64,000 nucleotides of DNA from Janthinobacterium violaceinigrum (GTDB lineage Bacteria > Pseudomonadota > Gammaproteobacteria > Burkholderiales > Burkholderiaceae_D): assembly GCF_009208555.1 (NCBI RefSeq), contig NZ_WFLI01000022.1:1-64000 (forward strand), read 5' to 3'. The notes beneath the pieces were generated by a model, which did not search any database, was not told the DNA's origin, and saw only the letters and a list, made by a program, of their open reading frames with translations. The position numbers were made by a program, and so were the translations under genes. How positions within the stretch are numbered: the first letter of the stretch is position 1; each line of letters begins with the position of its first letter. Shown here in pieces: positions 25,242 through 33,163 of this stretch.

Positions 25242-26515
25242 TGACCATGAAAAAAATGAGCTATGTCGTGCTCTGCGCCGGCCTGATGCTGGGAGCGTCA
25301 GGCGCCCAGGCGCAGCTGCGCGTGGAGATTACGGGGATCGGCAGCAACCAGATCCCGGTGGCTGTCGCCAGCTTTGTCAATGAATCGGCGGCGCCGCAAT
25401 CGCTGTCGGGCATCATCAAGGCCGACCTGGCCCGCAGCGGCGTGTTCAAGCTGATCGACGCCGATGCGCCCGTGTCGGAAACGGCGCCCGTCAGCTACGA
25501 ACAGTGGAAGTCGCGCGGCGCCGATGCGCTGGCGGCCGGCACCGTGCAAAGCATGGCCGATGGCCGCCTGGACGTGCGCTACAAGCTGTTCGACACCATC
25601 AAGGGTGCGCAGATCTCCAGCATGAACAATGCGGCCGCGCCCCAGTTCAACCGCCTGCTCGCGCATAAAATCGCCGATGACATCTACGAGAAGCTGACGG
25701 GCGTCAAGGGCGCGTTCGCCACGCGCATCGCCTACGTCACGCAATCGGGCCGCGAATACCGCCTGGAAGTGGCCGACGCCGATGGCGAAGGCATCCAGGT
25801 CGCCCTGCGCTCGAACGAGCCCATCATTTCGCCGTCGTGGTCGCCGGATGGCACCAAGGTCGCGTATGTGTCGTTTGAAAAGAAAAAGCCCATCGTCTAC
25901 GTGCAAAACCTGGTGACGCGCCAGCGCACCATCGTGTCGAATGAAAAAGGCAGCAACTCGGCACCGAGCTGGAGCCCGGACGGTTCGCGCCTGGCCGTGG
26001 CCCTGTCGCGCGATGGCCATACCCAGGTCTACACCGTCAATGCCGACGGCAGCGGCTTGCGCCGCGTCAGCAGCAGCAGCGGCATCGATACGGAACCCCA
26101 ATTCTCGGCCGATGGCCAGAGCATTTACTTCACCAGCGATCGCAGCGGCGGACCACAAATCTACCGCATGTCGGTCAACGGCGGCGAAGCCAAGCGCGTG
26201 ACGTTTGGCGGCCCCTACAACATCAGCCCGCGGATTTCGTCCGACGGGAAGACACTCGCTTATATTTCCCGTCGCGACGGCAATTTCCAGCTCTACGCGC
26301 TCGACCTGGCTAGTGGCCAGGAACTGCGCCTGTCGGACACCGCCAACGACGAATCACCGAGCTTTTCGCCCAACGGGAAATATATCATGTACGCGACCGA
26401 ATCCGGACGACGCAAGTCGCTGGCAGTGGTATCGGTGGATGGCCGCGTCAAACAGCGTTTGACTACGCAAGCTGGCAATATCAAGGAGCCCACCTGGGGT
26501 CCTTTCATGAAGTAA
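25238..26515 (+). CDS. tolB: Tol-Pal system beta-propeller protein TolB
   Basis: Periplasmic partner of Pal and TolA. Signal peptide ends GASGAQA before QLRVEITGIGS. The N-terminal domain is followed by a six-bladed propeller marked by repeated SWSPDGTKVAYVS, SWSPDGSRLAVAL and RISSDGKTLAYIS elements. 425 residues, usual length. The ATG at 25238 overlaps the tolA stop (ATGA), a sign of translational coupling. Confidence 0.97.
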   Translation: MMTMKKMSYVVLCAGLMLGASGAQAQLRVEITGIGSNQIPVAVASFVNESAAPQSLSGIIKADLARSGVFKLIDADAPVSETAPVSYEQWKSRGADALAAGTVQSMADGRLDVRYKLFDTIKGAQISSMNNAAAPQFNRLLAHKIADDIYEKLTGVKGAFATRIAYVTQSGREYRLEVADADGEGIQVALRSNEPIISPSWSPDGTKVAYVSFEKKKPIVYVQNLVTRQRTIVSNEKGSNSAPSWSPDGSRLAVALSRDGHTQVYTVNADGSGLRRVSSSSGIDTEPQFSADGQSIYFTSDRSGGPQIYRMSVNGGEAKRVTFGGPYNISPRISSDGKTLAYISRRDGNFQLYALDLASGQELRLSDTANDESPSFSPNGKYIMYATESGRRKSLAVVSVDGRVKQRLTTQAGNIKEPTWGPFMK

Positions 26516-26558
26516 ATGCTGTACAGTTTCACCTTTAACCATGACCCGGAGAATAAAA

Positions 26559-27083
26559 ATGAGTAACTTTAAAAGTTTGGCTTTCATCGCCGCTACCGCA
26601 GCCCTGCTGTCCGCCTGCAGCACCCCAGTTAAAGTAGCAGAAACCCCAGTGGTTGAGCGCGCTCCTGAAAAAGCAGCTCCAGCACCAGTTGACACCCGTC
26701 AAGTTCAGCCAGTGACGACCGCATCGGTCGATCCGCTGGACGATCCAAAAGGCGTGCTGGCTAACCGCAGCATCTACTTCGACTTCGACAAATACGTCGT
26801 GCGCGAAGCGGACACCCCAGTCGTGCAAAATCACGCTGCTTACCTGGTAAAAACCCCAGCTCGCAAGATCCTGATCCAAGGTAACACCGATGAACGCGGC
26901 GGCGCCGAGTACAACCTGGCCCTGGGCCAGAAACGTGCTGAAGCAGTGCGCAAGTCGATGGCTGCCCTGGGCGTGCCAGAAGGCCAAATGGAAGCCGTGT
27001 CGCTGGGCAAAGAAAAGCCTAAAGCACAAGGCAGCAACGAAGCAGCATGGGCTGAAAACCGCCGCGCTGACATCGTTTATTGA
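26559..27083 (+). CDS. pal: Peptidoglycan-associated lipoprotein Pal
   Basis: Outer-membrane lipoprotein that binds peptidoglycan through an OmpA-like domain. From ATG 26559 the signal ends in the lipobox LLSAC (cysteine acylated). A Pro/Val-rich linker precedes the OmpA domain: SIYFDFDKYVVREAD and IQGNTDERGGAEYNLALGQK carry the diaminopimelate-binding residues. 174 residues. GGAG upstream supports this start over the six-codon-longer frame. Confidence 0.96.
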   Translation: MSNFKSLAFIAATAALLSACSTPVKVAETPVVERAPEKAAPAPVDTRQVQPVTTASVDPLDDPKGVLANRSIYFDFDKYVVREADTPVVQNHAAYLVKTPARKILIQGNTDERGGAEYNLALGQKRAEAVRKSMAALGVPEGQMEAVSLGKEKPKAQGSNEAAWAENRRADIVY

Positions 27084-27217
27084 TGTTTACAGGTGAGCGC
27101 CGCAGCATTGACGCTTACCTAACTGGCCAGTCATAGGCATAATAATGGGGCGCAGCGCGGTGATTCACCGCCCGGCGCCCCGTTTGCATGTTTGCGTAAC
27201 CTTTGAAAGCCCGACCC

Positions 27218-27976
27218 ATGATGACATTCTCGAAAGCCGGCGTTGCCGCTGCCTTGATGGCCGCGTTTGCCTACCTGCCCCTGCACGCCAACGCCGCCCT
27301 GTTCGACGACGACGAAGCGCGCAAGGCCATCCTGGAGCTGCGCGCCAAGGTCGACGCAATGGCGCGCGACCTGAACAGCCGCATCGACGCCAAGGCGGAC
27401 AAGACCAGCACCTTGAGCCTGCTCAACCAGCACGACCAGACCATGCAGGAGATCGCCCGCCTGCGCGGCCAGATCGAAGTACTGGGCAATGACCTGGCGA
27501 ACACGCAAAAGCGCCAGAAGGATTTCTACACCGATATCGACGCGCGCCTGCGCAAGCTCGAGCCGCGCCAGGTCACCATCGACGGCCAGGAAGCGGCCGT
27601 GGGCGTATCCGAGCAAAGCGCGTATGAAACGGCGTTTGGCCAGTTCAAGTCGGGCGACTACAAGGGCGCCGTCACGGCACTGGATGCCTTCGTGAAACGC
27701 TATCCGGAATCGGCCTACGCGGCCAACGCGCAATACTGGCTGGGCAACGCCTATTACGCCCAGCGCGACTGCAAGAGCGCCATCACGGCCCAGCAGGCAG
27801 TGCTGAAGAACTATCCGGACAGCCCGAAGGCGGCCGACGCCATGCTCAACATCGCCAGCTGCTACACGGAGCTGAAAGACAAGGCAAACGCCACCAAGAC
27901 CCTGAACGCCCTGATCTCGCGCTACCCGGACTCCAGCGCGGCCCAGACGGCCAAGGAACGGGCCGGCAAAAAGTAA
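27218..27976 (+). CDS. cpoB: Cell division coordinator CpoB (YbgF)
   Basis: Periplasmic protein that links Tol-Pal driven constriction with PBP1B-dependent septal synthesis in E. coli. Signal peptide to about LHANA, then an N-terminal trimeric coiled coil (about 30-115: LRAKVDAMARDLNSRID; HDQTMQEIARLRGQIEVLG) and C-terminal TPR repeats (YETAFGQFKSGDYKGAV; AQYWLGNAYYAQRDCKSAI). About 252 residues. It closes the operon; no strong terminator is seen before the tRNA promoter. Confidence 0.93.
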   Translation: MMTFSKAGVAAALMAAFAYLPLHANAALFDDDEARKAILELRAKVDAMARDLNSRIDAKADKTSTLSLLNQHDQTMQEIARLRGQIEVLGNDLANTQKRQKDFYTDIDARLRKLEPRQVTIDGQEAAVGVSEQSAYETAFGQFKSGDYKGAVTALDAFVKRYPESAYAANAQYWLGNAYYAQRDCKSAITAQQAVLKNYPDSPKAADAMLNIASCYTELKDKANATKTLNALISRYPDSSAAQTAKERAGKK

Positions 27977-28003
27977 AACCGGGGAAAAAGTTGCCCGTTA
28001 GGT

Positions 28004-28032
28004 TTGACAGAATCCCGGGCACCCCCTATAAT
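28004..28032 (+). promoter_or_regulatory. Consensus sigma-70 promoter of the first tRNA-Lys pair
   Basis: Perfect TTGACA (28004-28009), 17-bp spacer, perfect TATAAT (28027-28032), with a G/C-rich discriminator typical of stringently controlled stable RNA genes. It lies 12 bases before the tRNA 5' end. Confidence 0.9.
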
Positions 28033-28043
28033 CTTTCTTCTTC

Positions 28044-28119
28044 GGGTCGTTAGCTCAGCTGGTAGAGCAGCGGACTTTTAATCCGTTGGTCGCAGGTTCG
28101 AATCCCGCACGGCCTACCA
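28044..28119 (+). tRNA. tRNA-Lys (anticodon UUU), copy 1
   Basis: 76 nt with encoded CCA. Acceptor GGGTCGT / ACGGCCT, anticodon loop CTTTTAA (anticodon TTT), T loop GGTTCGAATCC. Identical to the three other copies in the window. Confidence 0.97.
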
Positions 28120-28208
28120 CGAATACGCAGTACTGATCTGCTTGCGAGTTGTTATAGCAAGCATTTTTTTACGGCACAGTGTTACCGAAGTTGTTGTAAA
28201 AAGTTTTT

Positions 28209-28284
28209 GGGTCGTTAGCTCAGCTGGTAGAGCAGCGGACTTTTAATCCGTTGGTCGCAGGTTCGAATCCCGCACGGCCTACCA
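28209..28284 (+). tRNA. tRNA-Lys (anticodon UUU), copy 2
   Basis: Identical to copy 1 and 89 bases downstream; probably processed from the same transcript. A terminator hairpin follows. Confidence 0.97.
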
Positions 28285-28298
28285 AATACTACGAAGAA

Positions 28299-28326
28299 GC
28301 CAACCGTTCGCGGTTGGCTTTTTTGT
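28299..28326 (+). terminator. Terminator after the first tRNA-Lys pair
   Basis: AGCCAACCG / CGGTTGGCT hairpin followed by TTTTTTG. Confidence 0.9.
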
Positions 28327-28427
28327 TTTCAGCGGTATCGCTTGCACGGCATACCATCGCTGACACAAATCAAACACCTTGCCACCCGCGATACACCCCT
28401 GCCGGACTGTCGTATAATCAGACAATC

Positions 28428-28631
28428 ATGAACGGCACCCCATCCTCGACAACGTCCGAATTTGAGACGACGGAAGCAGCCGAAACCTATGACCGCTGGT
28501 TTCGCGCAAAAGTAGCGACATCAATAAATGATGACCGCCCTGCCCGTCCACATGAGGCGGTCATGGCGCAACTGAGGAAAATCGTCGCAGCCCAGCCTGA
28601 TGACCATGCTGCCGATTCTATGGAAGACTGA
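28428..28631 (+). CDS. Type II antitoxin, stability-determinant/RelB-like
   Basis: 67 residues. The segment EFETTEAAETYDRWFRAKV followed by RPARPHEAVMAQLRKIV matches small antitoxins annotated as stability determinants that pair with RelE/ParE toxins (recognised by eye). A TATAAT at 28413-28418 places the transcript start only a few bases before the ATG at 28428, so the message may be nearly leaderless. The stop overlaps the toxin gene by 26 bases. The antitoxin is expected to bind the toxin through its C-terminus and autoregulate the operon. Confidence 0.75.
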   Translation: MNGTPSSTTSEFETTEAAETYDRWFRAKVATSINDDRPARPHEAVMAQLRKIVAAQPDDHAADSMED

Positions 28632-28881
28632 AGCGCAGGAAGATCTGACCGCGATCCTCACCTACATCGCGCAGCGCAACCAGGCAGCGGCACTTCAGCT
28701 TTACAACGACATCGACAGCGCCATTTCACAACTTCCGCTTCATCCCCACCTATATCGAACTGGCAGAGTTGTTGGCACGCGTGAACTGCTTGCTCATCCA
28801 AACTATGTCGTCGTATATCGCGTTGACGCAAACGCGATAGAAATTCTTGCCGTCATGCATACACGGCAACTATATCCCTGA
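28606..28881 (+). CDS. RelE/ParE family toxin
   Basis: About 91 residues beginning MLPILWKTEAQEDLTAILTY, the normal ParE/RelE first strand and helix. The middle YRTGRVVGTRELLAHPNYVVVYRV and end IEILAVMHTRQLYP are the conserved beta-sheet core with the C-terminal basic/aromatic residues. Start 28606 is preferred over 28600 by comparison with relatives. Whether it cleaves mRNA (RelE) or poisons gyrase (ParE) cannot be decided from sequence. It overlaps the antitoxin gene and lies just after the tRNA-Lys pair, a common site for such modules. Confidence 0.82.
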   Translation: MLPILWKTEAQEDLTAILTYIAQRNQAAALQLYNDIDSAISQLPLHPHLYRTGRVVGTRELLAHPNYVVVYRVDANAIEILAVMHTRQLYP

Positions 28882-28920
28882 GCAACAATCCCCTGCCCTT
28901 GTCAGGCGGGATGCCAGCTT

Positions 28921-30051
28921 TTAACGCGACGCCAACACCGGCCTGCCCGCCAGATGCGCGAGCACACCGCCCATCACCCGCCCCAGCGGCACCTCCACCC
29001 AACGGTGAAACGCGGCGCCTGCCGCCAGGCTGGCGCCCCAGGCCGTCAGCATGCCCAACGCCTGCCAGGCAGGTTCCAACGGGACATAGGCAGTGAACAA
29101 GGCATTCACCAGCAGGCTGACGGGGAAGTGGACGAGGAAGACGGCGTACGAGATGCGGCCCAGGGCGTTGACGACGGCCCAGGCGCGGCCTGCGGACGGC
29201 GTGCGGGCGCGGCCGAACAGGCACAGCGCGCAGGCGACGACCAGGGCCAGGGCGATGCGGCTGCGGTAATCGATGGCCAGGGCCAGCAGGACGGGCACGG
29301 CGGCCATGGTCATGAGCAGGGCCATGGCGGCAGGCTTGCGCCTGGGGTCGCCGGCCCACCAGGCCAGCATGCCCAGGCCATAGCTGCCGAAGAAATACGG
29401 CGCCCAATTGTCCCAGCCAGGGTCGAGATTGAAATACAGCAGGGAAAACGCGATGCCCATGGTGACGGCCAGCGGCATCAGCCAGTGCCGGTGCCGCTGG
29501 CCCGCCAGGCGGCCGCCCAGCCACAGCAGCGATACCGTCAACATGTACAGCTGGAAATCGATGGCCACGTACCAGGCGCCGGCCGACAGCGATTCATAGC
29601 CCAGCACGCCATGCAGCAGCAAGGCATGGGCGCTCAGCTGGCCCAGGGTGACGGCGGCCGACATGGAGTCGTGCATCATCCAGATGCCGGCCACGGGCGT
29701 GATGACGGCCGCCAGCAAGGTGGCGGCCAGGAAAGGCGGCGCCAGCTTGGCATAGCGGCGCCAGACGGCTTGCAGCGGGGCAGCGATGCCGGGACGGCCG
29801 GCGGGCGAGAGGGATTTGGCGACGAGGAAGCCGCCGATGACGAGAAACACTTGCACGGCGATGCGCGCGCTGCCGCCCAGCCAGTCCAGCAGCGCAGGCC
29901 ACAGGGGCTGCACGTAGTCGGACATGGGGCCATAAAACGCCAGATGGTGCAACACGATCAACTGCGCCGCGCCCGCCTTTAATACATTGATCCAGCCAAA
30001 CTGCGGACGATTTGCCAGGTCCGCCTGTGATACCGCTGCTGCTACCGTCAT
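28921..30051 (-). CDS. Acyltransferase family 3 membrane protein (OafA/YrhL-like)
   Basis: 376 residues from ATG 30051, which has AAGGG six bases upstream; longer starts are possible. About ten hydrophobic segments. The early motif VLKAGAAQLIVLHHLAFYGP contains the H residues typical of acyltransferase 3 proteins, followed by AVQVFLVIGGFLVAKSL. The family moves acetyl or other acyl groups from the cytoplasm to polysaccharide or lipid acceptors. No polysaccharide genes are adjacent, so the acceptor is unknown. Confidence 0.82.
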   Translation of the reverse strand: MTVAAAVSQADLANRPQFGWINVLKAGAAQLIVLHHLAFYGPMSDYVQPLWPALLDWLGGSARIAVQVFLVIGGFLVAKSLSPAGRPGIAAPLQAVWRRYAKLAPPFLAATLLAAVITPVAGIWMMHDSMSAAVTLGQLSAHALLLHGVLGYESLSAGAWYVAIDFQLYMLTVSLLWLGGRLAGQRHRHWLMPLAVTMGIAFSLLYFNLDPGWDNWAPYFFGSYGLGMLAWWAGDPRRKPAAMALLMTMAAVPVLLALAIDYRSRIALALVVACALCLFGRARTPSAGRAWAVVNALGRISYAVFLVHFPVSLLVNALFTAYVPLEPAWQALGMLTAWGASLAAGAAFHRWVEVPLGRVMGGVLAHLAGRPVLASR

Positions 30052-30180
30052 TCCCATCCCTTGCCATGCCAGGTCGTCTCGCCAGCCCATCGCGCAACAG
30101 GCGCGCGGCCGGGGATTTACCGAAAGGCCGACATGATAGCCGAGCCTGGCACTTCGGTGACGCGCGGCAGATCGGCAATA

Positions 30181-31569
30181 TCAGTCCCTGCGCGAAAAAT
30201 CGGCGCGCAGCAGGGTCTGGATGATGCTGCCGCCCTGCACGTTCGCGCGCACCACGACCGCCATGGACGGCATGACGAACATCACGCCGGGCTGCTCTTC
30301 CATGCTGCCGATCAGCTGCTCCAGGTCGCGCCCCAGCGACTCGGGCCGCTTCAGCTGCTGCGCCAGCTGCGCCGCGCACCGGCCCTCGTTGCCGCTGCGG
30401 CGCGGGCATTCGTCGACGCGCACGAACGGCGTCTTGCTCTCATGCAGGCGCGCGGACAATTGCGCCGCCACCGCTTCCGGCGCACCATCCAGATACAGGT
30501 GGTAAGACGCGCCGCTGCAGCACACCCTGGAAAACAGCAGCAAGCCTATCCTCGATCCGAAGGCGCTGGCGGGGGCCGAAGGCACATAGGCAAATGGCGG
30601 CGCGTCGCCATCGCCTGCATAAGTCTTGCGCAGCTCGGCAGCGTTCGGCCGGCGCCAGCCTGGCAGGCAGGCGGCGTTGGCAGCGGCAAAGCAGCTGCGG
30701 TAACCGCTCTGATCGCTGATAAACAATTGCTCGACAGCATTGCGTGTGCCGGCCGCGCCCGGCGCGACACCGTCCGGCCTGACCTCCCAGCTGCCCGCGC
30801 CATTCTTGTGCCAGGCGAGCGCCGTGTGCGACCAGGCCCACAGCCGCTCGTACGGGTTGAATTGGTAGATGGGCGCGTCAGCCAGATATATTTTCGGCAG
30901 GGGGATGGGCTCGCGCCGCTTGCCGTCCGCATCGACCACCAGCACCACGGACGGTGCATACTCGCTGTCGACATACGCATATGCCTGCCCATCGGGCGAG
31001 ATGGCTGCCAGGACATGGGCGTACAGGCTGTCGTCGCCTTCAGGTGGACTGGGCAGCACGGTGGTTTTCACCGGCAAGGCGCTCAACAGGAAACCGGGAC
31101 GCTGACTGCCGGGAAAATAGCGCACGCCGGGCGACAGGGGAAAGCCATGCGCGTACGTCTCGTTGCCCTGGTAGCCGTCTTTCGACGCCGCGATCTTCTC
31201 GACCACGGCCTTGCCCGCCCGCTCGTGGACCAGCGCCAGCACGCCGTCGTCCTCCCGCAGTTTGACGAAATACACGGGCTGGGTGAATTCCGTCCAGCGC
31301 TCGATGCCATCGGCGGCCTGGACGACGACTTTATCGCCGTAGATCAACCGCATGGAGTTGTTGTGGGTGGACATCAGGGAGCCGCCACCCTGGCGGTACT
31401 CGACCGACAAGGCGGCAAACCGCCCATATGCATCGGCCCTGGTCACCTTTTCGCCACGCTTCAGCACGGCGGCATATTCGCCCGTGGCCGGCTCCGTGTA
31501 AGGCCAGCAGCCAGTCAGCAGTACGAAAGCGGTGGCGCACCACCAGCGATGCCGTGCAGAAATCTTCAT
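30181..31569 (-). CDS. Hypothetical lipoprotein
   Basis: Not assigned. 462 residues; signal peptide with lipobox LLTGC (Cys about 21). The body looks like beta-structure, with repeated segments such as AYAYVDSEYAPSVVLVVDADG and WSHTALAWHKNGAGSWEVRPDG that hint at a propeller-like fold, and three cysteine pairs (CFAAANAAC; CC; C...C near the end). It lies between the acyltransferase and the ArsR gene on the same strand; neither suggests a function. Confidence 0.65.
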   Translation of the reverse strand: MKISARHRWWCATAFVLLTGCWPYTEPATGEYAAVLKRGEKVTRADAYGRFAALSVEYRQGGGSLMSTHNNSMRLIYGDKVVVQAADGIERWTEFTQPVYFVKLREDDGVLALVHERAGKAVVEKIAASKDGYQGNETYAHGFPLSPGVRYFPGSQRPGFLLSALPVKTTVLPSPPEGDDSLYAHVLAAISPDGQAYAYVDSEYAPSVVLVVDADGKRREPIPLPKIYLADAPIYQFNPYERLWAWSHTALAWHKNGAGSWEVRPDGVAPGAAGTRNAVEQLFISDQSGYRSCFAAANAACLPGWRRPNAAELRKTYAGDGDAPPFAYVPSAPASAFGSRIGLLLFSRVCCSGASYHLYLDGAPEAVAAQLSARLHESKTPFVRVDECPRRSGNEGRCAAQLAQQLKRPESLGRDLEQLIGSMEEQPGVMFVMPSMAVVVRANVQGGSIIQTLLRADFSRRD

Positions 31570-31645
31570 GCGTGCTCAATCCTTCAGCCTGGAACTGCAG
31601 CACATGCTGCAAATTCGGCAATCTTGCAGGCATTCTACGGCAGAT

Positions 31646-31972
31646 TCAGGGCTGATTCGCTTGCGGCTGGCGCAGGATCGCCTCCAGCAAGCCGGGGAAG
31701 CGGCTCTCGATGTCGGCGCGGCGCAGGGTGTTCATGTGCGTGGTGCCCGCGTTTTCCGTGTAGACGAGGCCCGCTTCGCGCAAGACCTTGAAATGGTGGG
31801 AGACGGTCGATTTCGGCCGCCCGCCATCGAGATCGCCGCAGGCGGCCGCCTCCACGCGGGCCAGGTGGCGCACGATGTCGAGGCGGATGCTGTCGCTCAA
31901 GGCGTACAGCACGCGCTCGAGGACGAATTCGCTGGCGGAGGGATGTTTGTGTGGGCGCATGAGCAGAATCAT
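31646..31972 (-). CDS. ArsR family winged-helix transcriptional regulator
   Basis: 108 residues. VLYALSDSIRLDIVRHLARV and the recognition region GRPKSTVSHHFKVLREAGLVYTE are the ArsR fold; no CxxC or other obvious metal-ligand motif of the metal-sensing class is present. It is divergent from the flavin oxidoreductase gene at 32075 with a 100-base shared promoter region, so it most likely regulates that gene. The inducer is unknown. Confidence 0.85.
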   Translation of the reverse strand: MILLMRPHKHPSASEFVLERVLYALSDSIRLDIVRHLARVEAAACGDLDGGRPKSTVSHHFKVLREAGLVYTENAGTTHMNTLRRADIESRFPGLLEAILRQPQANQP

Positions 31973-31999
31973 ACCGCATCGGCTATACTAATTCCATTC

Positions 32000-32015
32000 T
32001 TCGAATATTTACGAA
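32000..32015. promoter_or_regulatory. Candidate operator between the arsR-like gene and the OYE gene
   Basis: TTCGAATATTTACGAA is an imperfect dyad (outer TTCG/CGAA, inner AATATT) in the shared promoter region. A TATACT box for rightward transcription lies at 31982-31987. Assignment as operator is inference. Confidence 0.35.
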
Positions 32016-32074
32016 CTACCGAATCAGCATCAAACTATTTTTCCTTCAATCATTCAATCAAGATAAAGGCCACC

Positions 32075-33163
32075 ATGTCCGCCCTCTTCCAGCCCTACAC
32101 CCTCAAAGACATCACCTTGCGCAACCGCATCGCCGTGCCGCCCATGTGCCAGTACATGGCCGTCGATGGCCAGGCCAACGACTGGCATCTGTCGCATTAC
32201 GCGGGCATGGCCCGGGGCGGCGCAGGCCTGGTGATCGTCGAAGCGACGGCCGTGGCGCCCGAAGGCCGCATCACGCCCGGCTGCACGGGCATCTGGAACG
32301 ATGACCTGGCGCAAGCGTTCGTGCCGGTGGTAAAGGCCATCAAGGCGGCCGGTTCCGTGCCCGGCATCCAGATCGCCCACGCAGGCCGCAAGGCCAGCGC
32401 CAACCGCCCATGGGAAGGCGACGACCATATCGCGCAAGGCGATGCGCGCGGCTGGCAAACCATCGCGCCGTCCGCCATCGCCTTTGGCGGCGGCTTGCCG
32501 AAGGTGCCGCGCGCCATGGACCTCGACGATATCGCCCGCGTGCGCCAGAACTTCGTCGACGCGGCAATCCGCGCCCGCGAAGTGGGCTTCGAATGGCTGG
32601 AACTACACTTCGCCCACGGCTACCTGGCGCAAAGCTTCTTTTCCGCCCACTCGAACCAGCGCGACGATATCTATGGCGGCAGCGTGGAAAACCGCAGCCG
32701 CTTCCTGCTGGAAACATTGAAAGCCGTGCGCGCCGTATGGCCCGAGCACCTGCCGCTGACCATCCGCTTCGGCGTGCTGGAATTCGACGGCCGCGACGAG
32801 CAAACCCTGCTCGAATCGATAGCCCTCGTGCGCCAGTTCAAGGATGCCGGCATGGATATGCTCAGCGTCAGCATGGGCTTCACGATTCCCGACGTATCGA
32901 TTCCGTGGGGCCCCGCCTTCATGGGCCCGATTGCTGAAAGAGTCCGCCGCGAAGCGGGTGTGCCCGTCTCGTCCGCCTGGGGCTTCGGCACGCCGGCCAT
33001 CGCCGAGCGCGTCGTCAAGGAAGAGCAGCTGGACGTGGTGATGGTGGGCAAGGCGCACCTGGCCAATCCCCACTGGGCCTATTTTGCCGCCAAGGAACTC
33101 GGCGTCGAGCGCGCCTCGTGGGTGATGCCGGCGCCGTACGCACACTGGCTGGAACGCTACTGA
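32075..33163 (+). CDS. NADH:flavin oxidoreductase / old yellow enzyme (YqjM-like)
   Basis: 362-residue FMN-dependent ene-reductase. FQPYTLKDITLRNRIAVPPMCQYMA carries the Cys typical of the thermophilic-like/YqjM branch (C in PPMCQY); other conserved blocks are LVIVEATAVAPEGRITPGC, IQIAHAGRKAS, and ELHFAHGYLAQSFFSAHSN with SVENRSRF. Start ATG 32075 was chosen as the family N-terminus; the upstream open frame is noise. It is divergent from the arsR-like gene. Likely role: reduction of electrophilic enones or xenobiotics; substrate not predictable. It overlaps by 7 bases the stop of the convergent MFS gene. Confidence 0.93.
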   Translation: MSALFQPYTLKDITLRNRIAVPPMCQYMAVDGQANDWHLSHYAGMARGGAGLVIVEATAVAPEGRITPGCTGIWNDDLAQAFVPVVKAIKAAGSVPGIQIAHAGRKASANRPWEGDDHIAQGDARGWQTIAPSAIAFGGGLPKVPRAMDLDDIARVRQNFVDAAIRAREVGFEWLELHFAHGYLAQSFFSAHSNQRDDIYGGSVENRSRFLLETLKAVRAVWPEHLPLTIRFGVLEFDGRDEQTLLESIALVRQFKDAGMDMLSVSMGFTIPDVSIPWGPAFMGPIAERVRREAGVPVSSAWGFGTPAIAERVVKEEQLDVVMVGKAHLANPHWAYFAAKELGVERASWVMPAPYAHWLERY

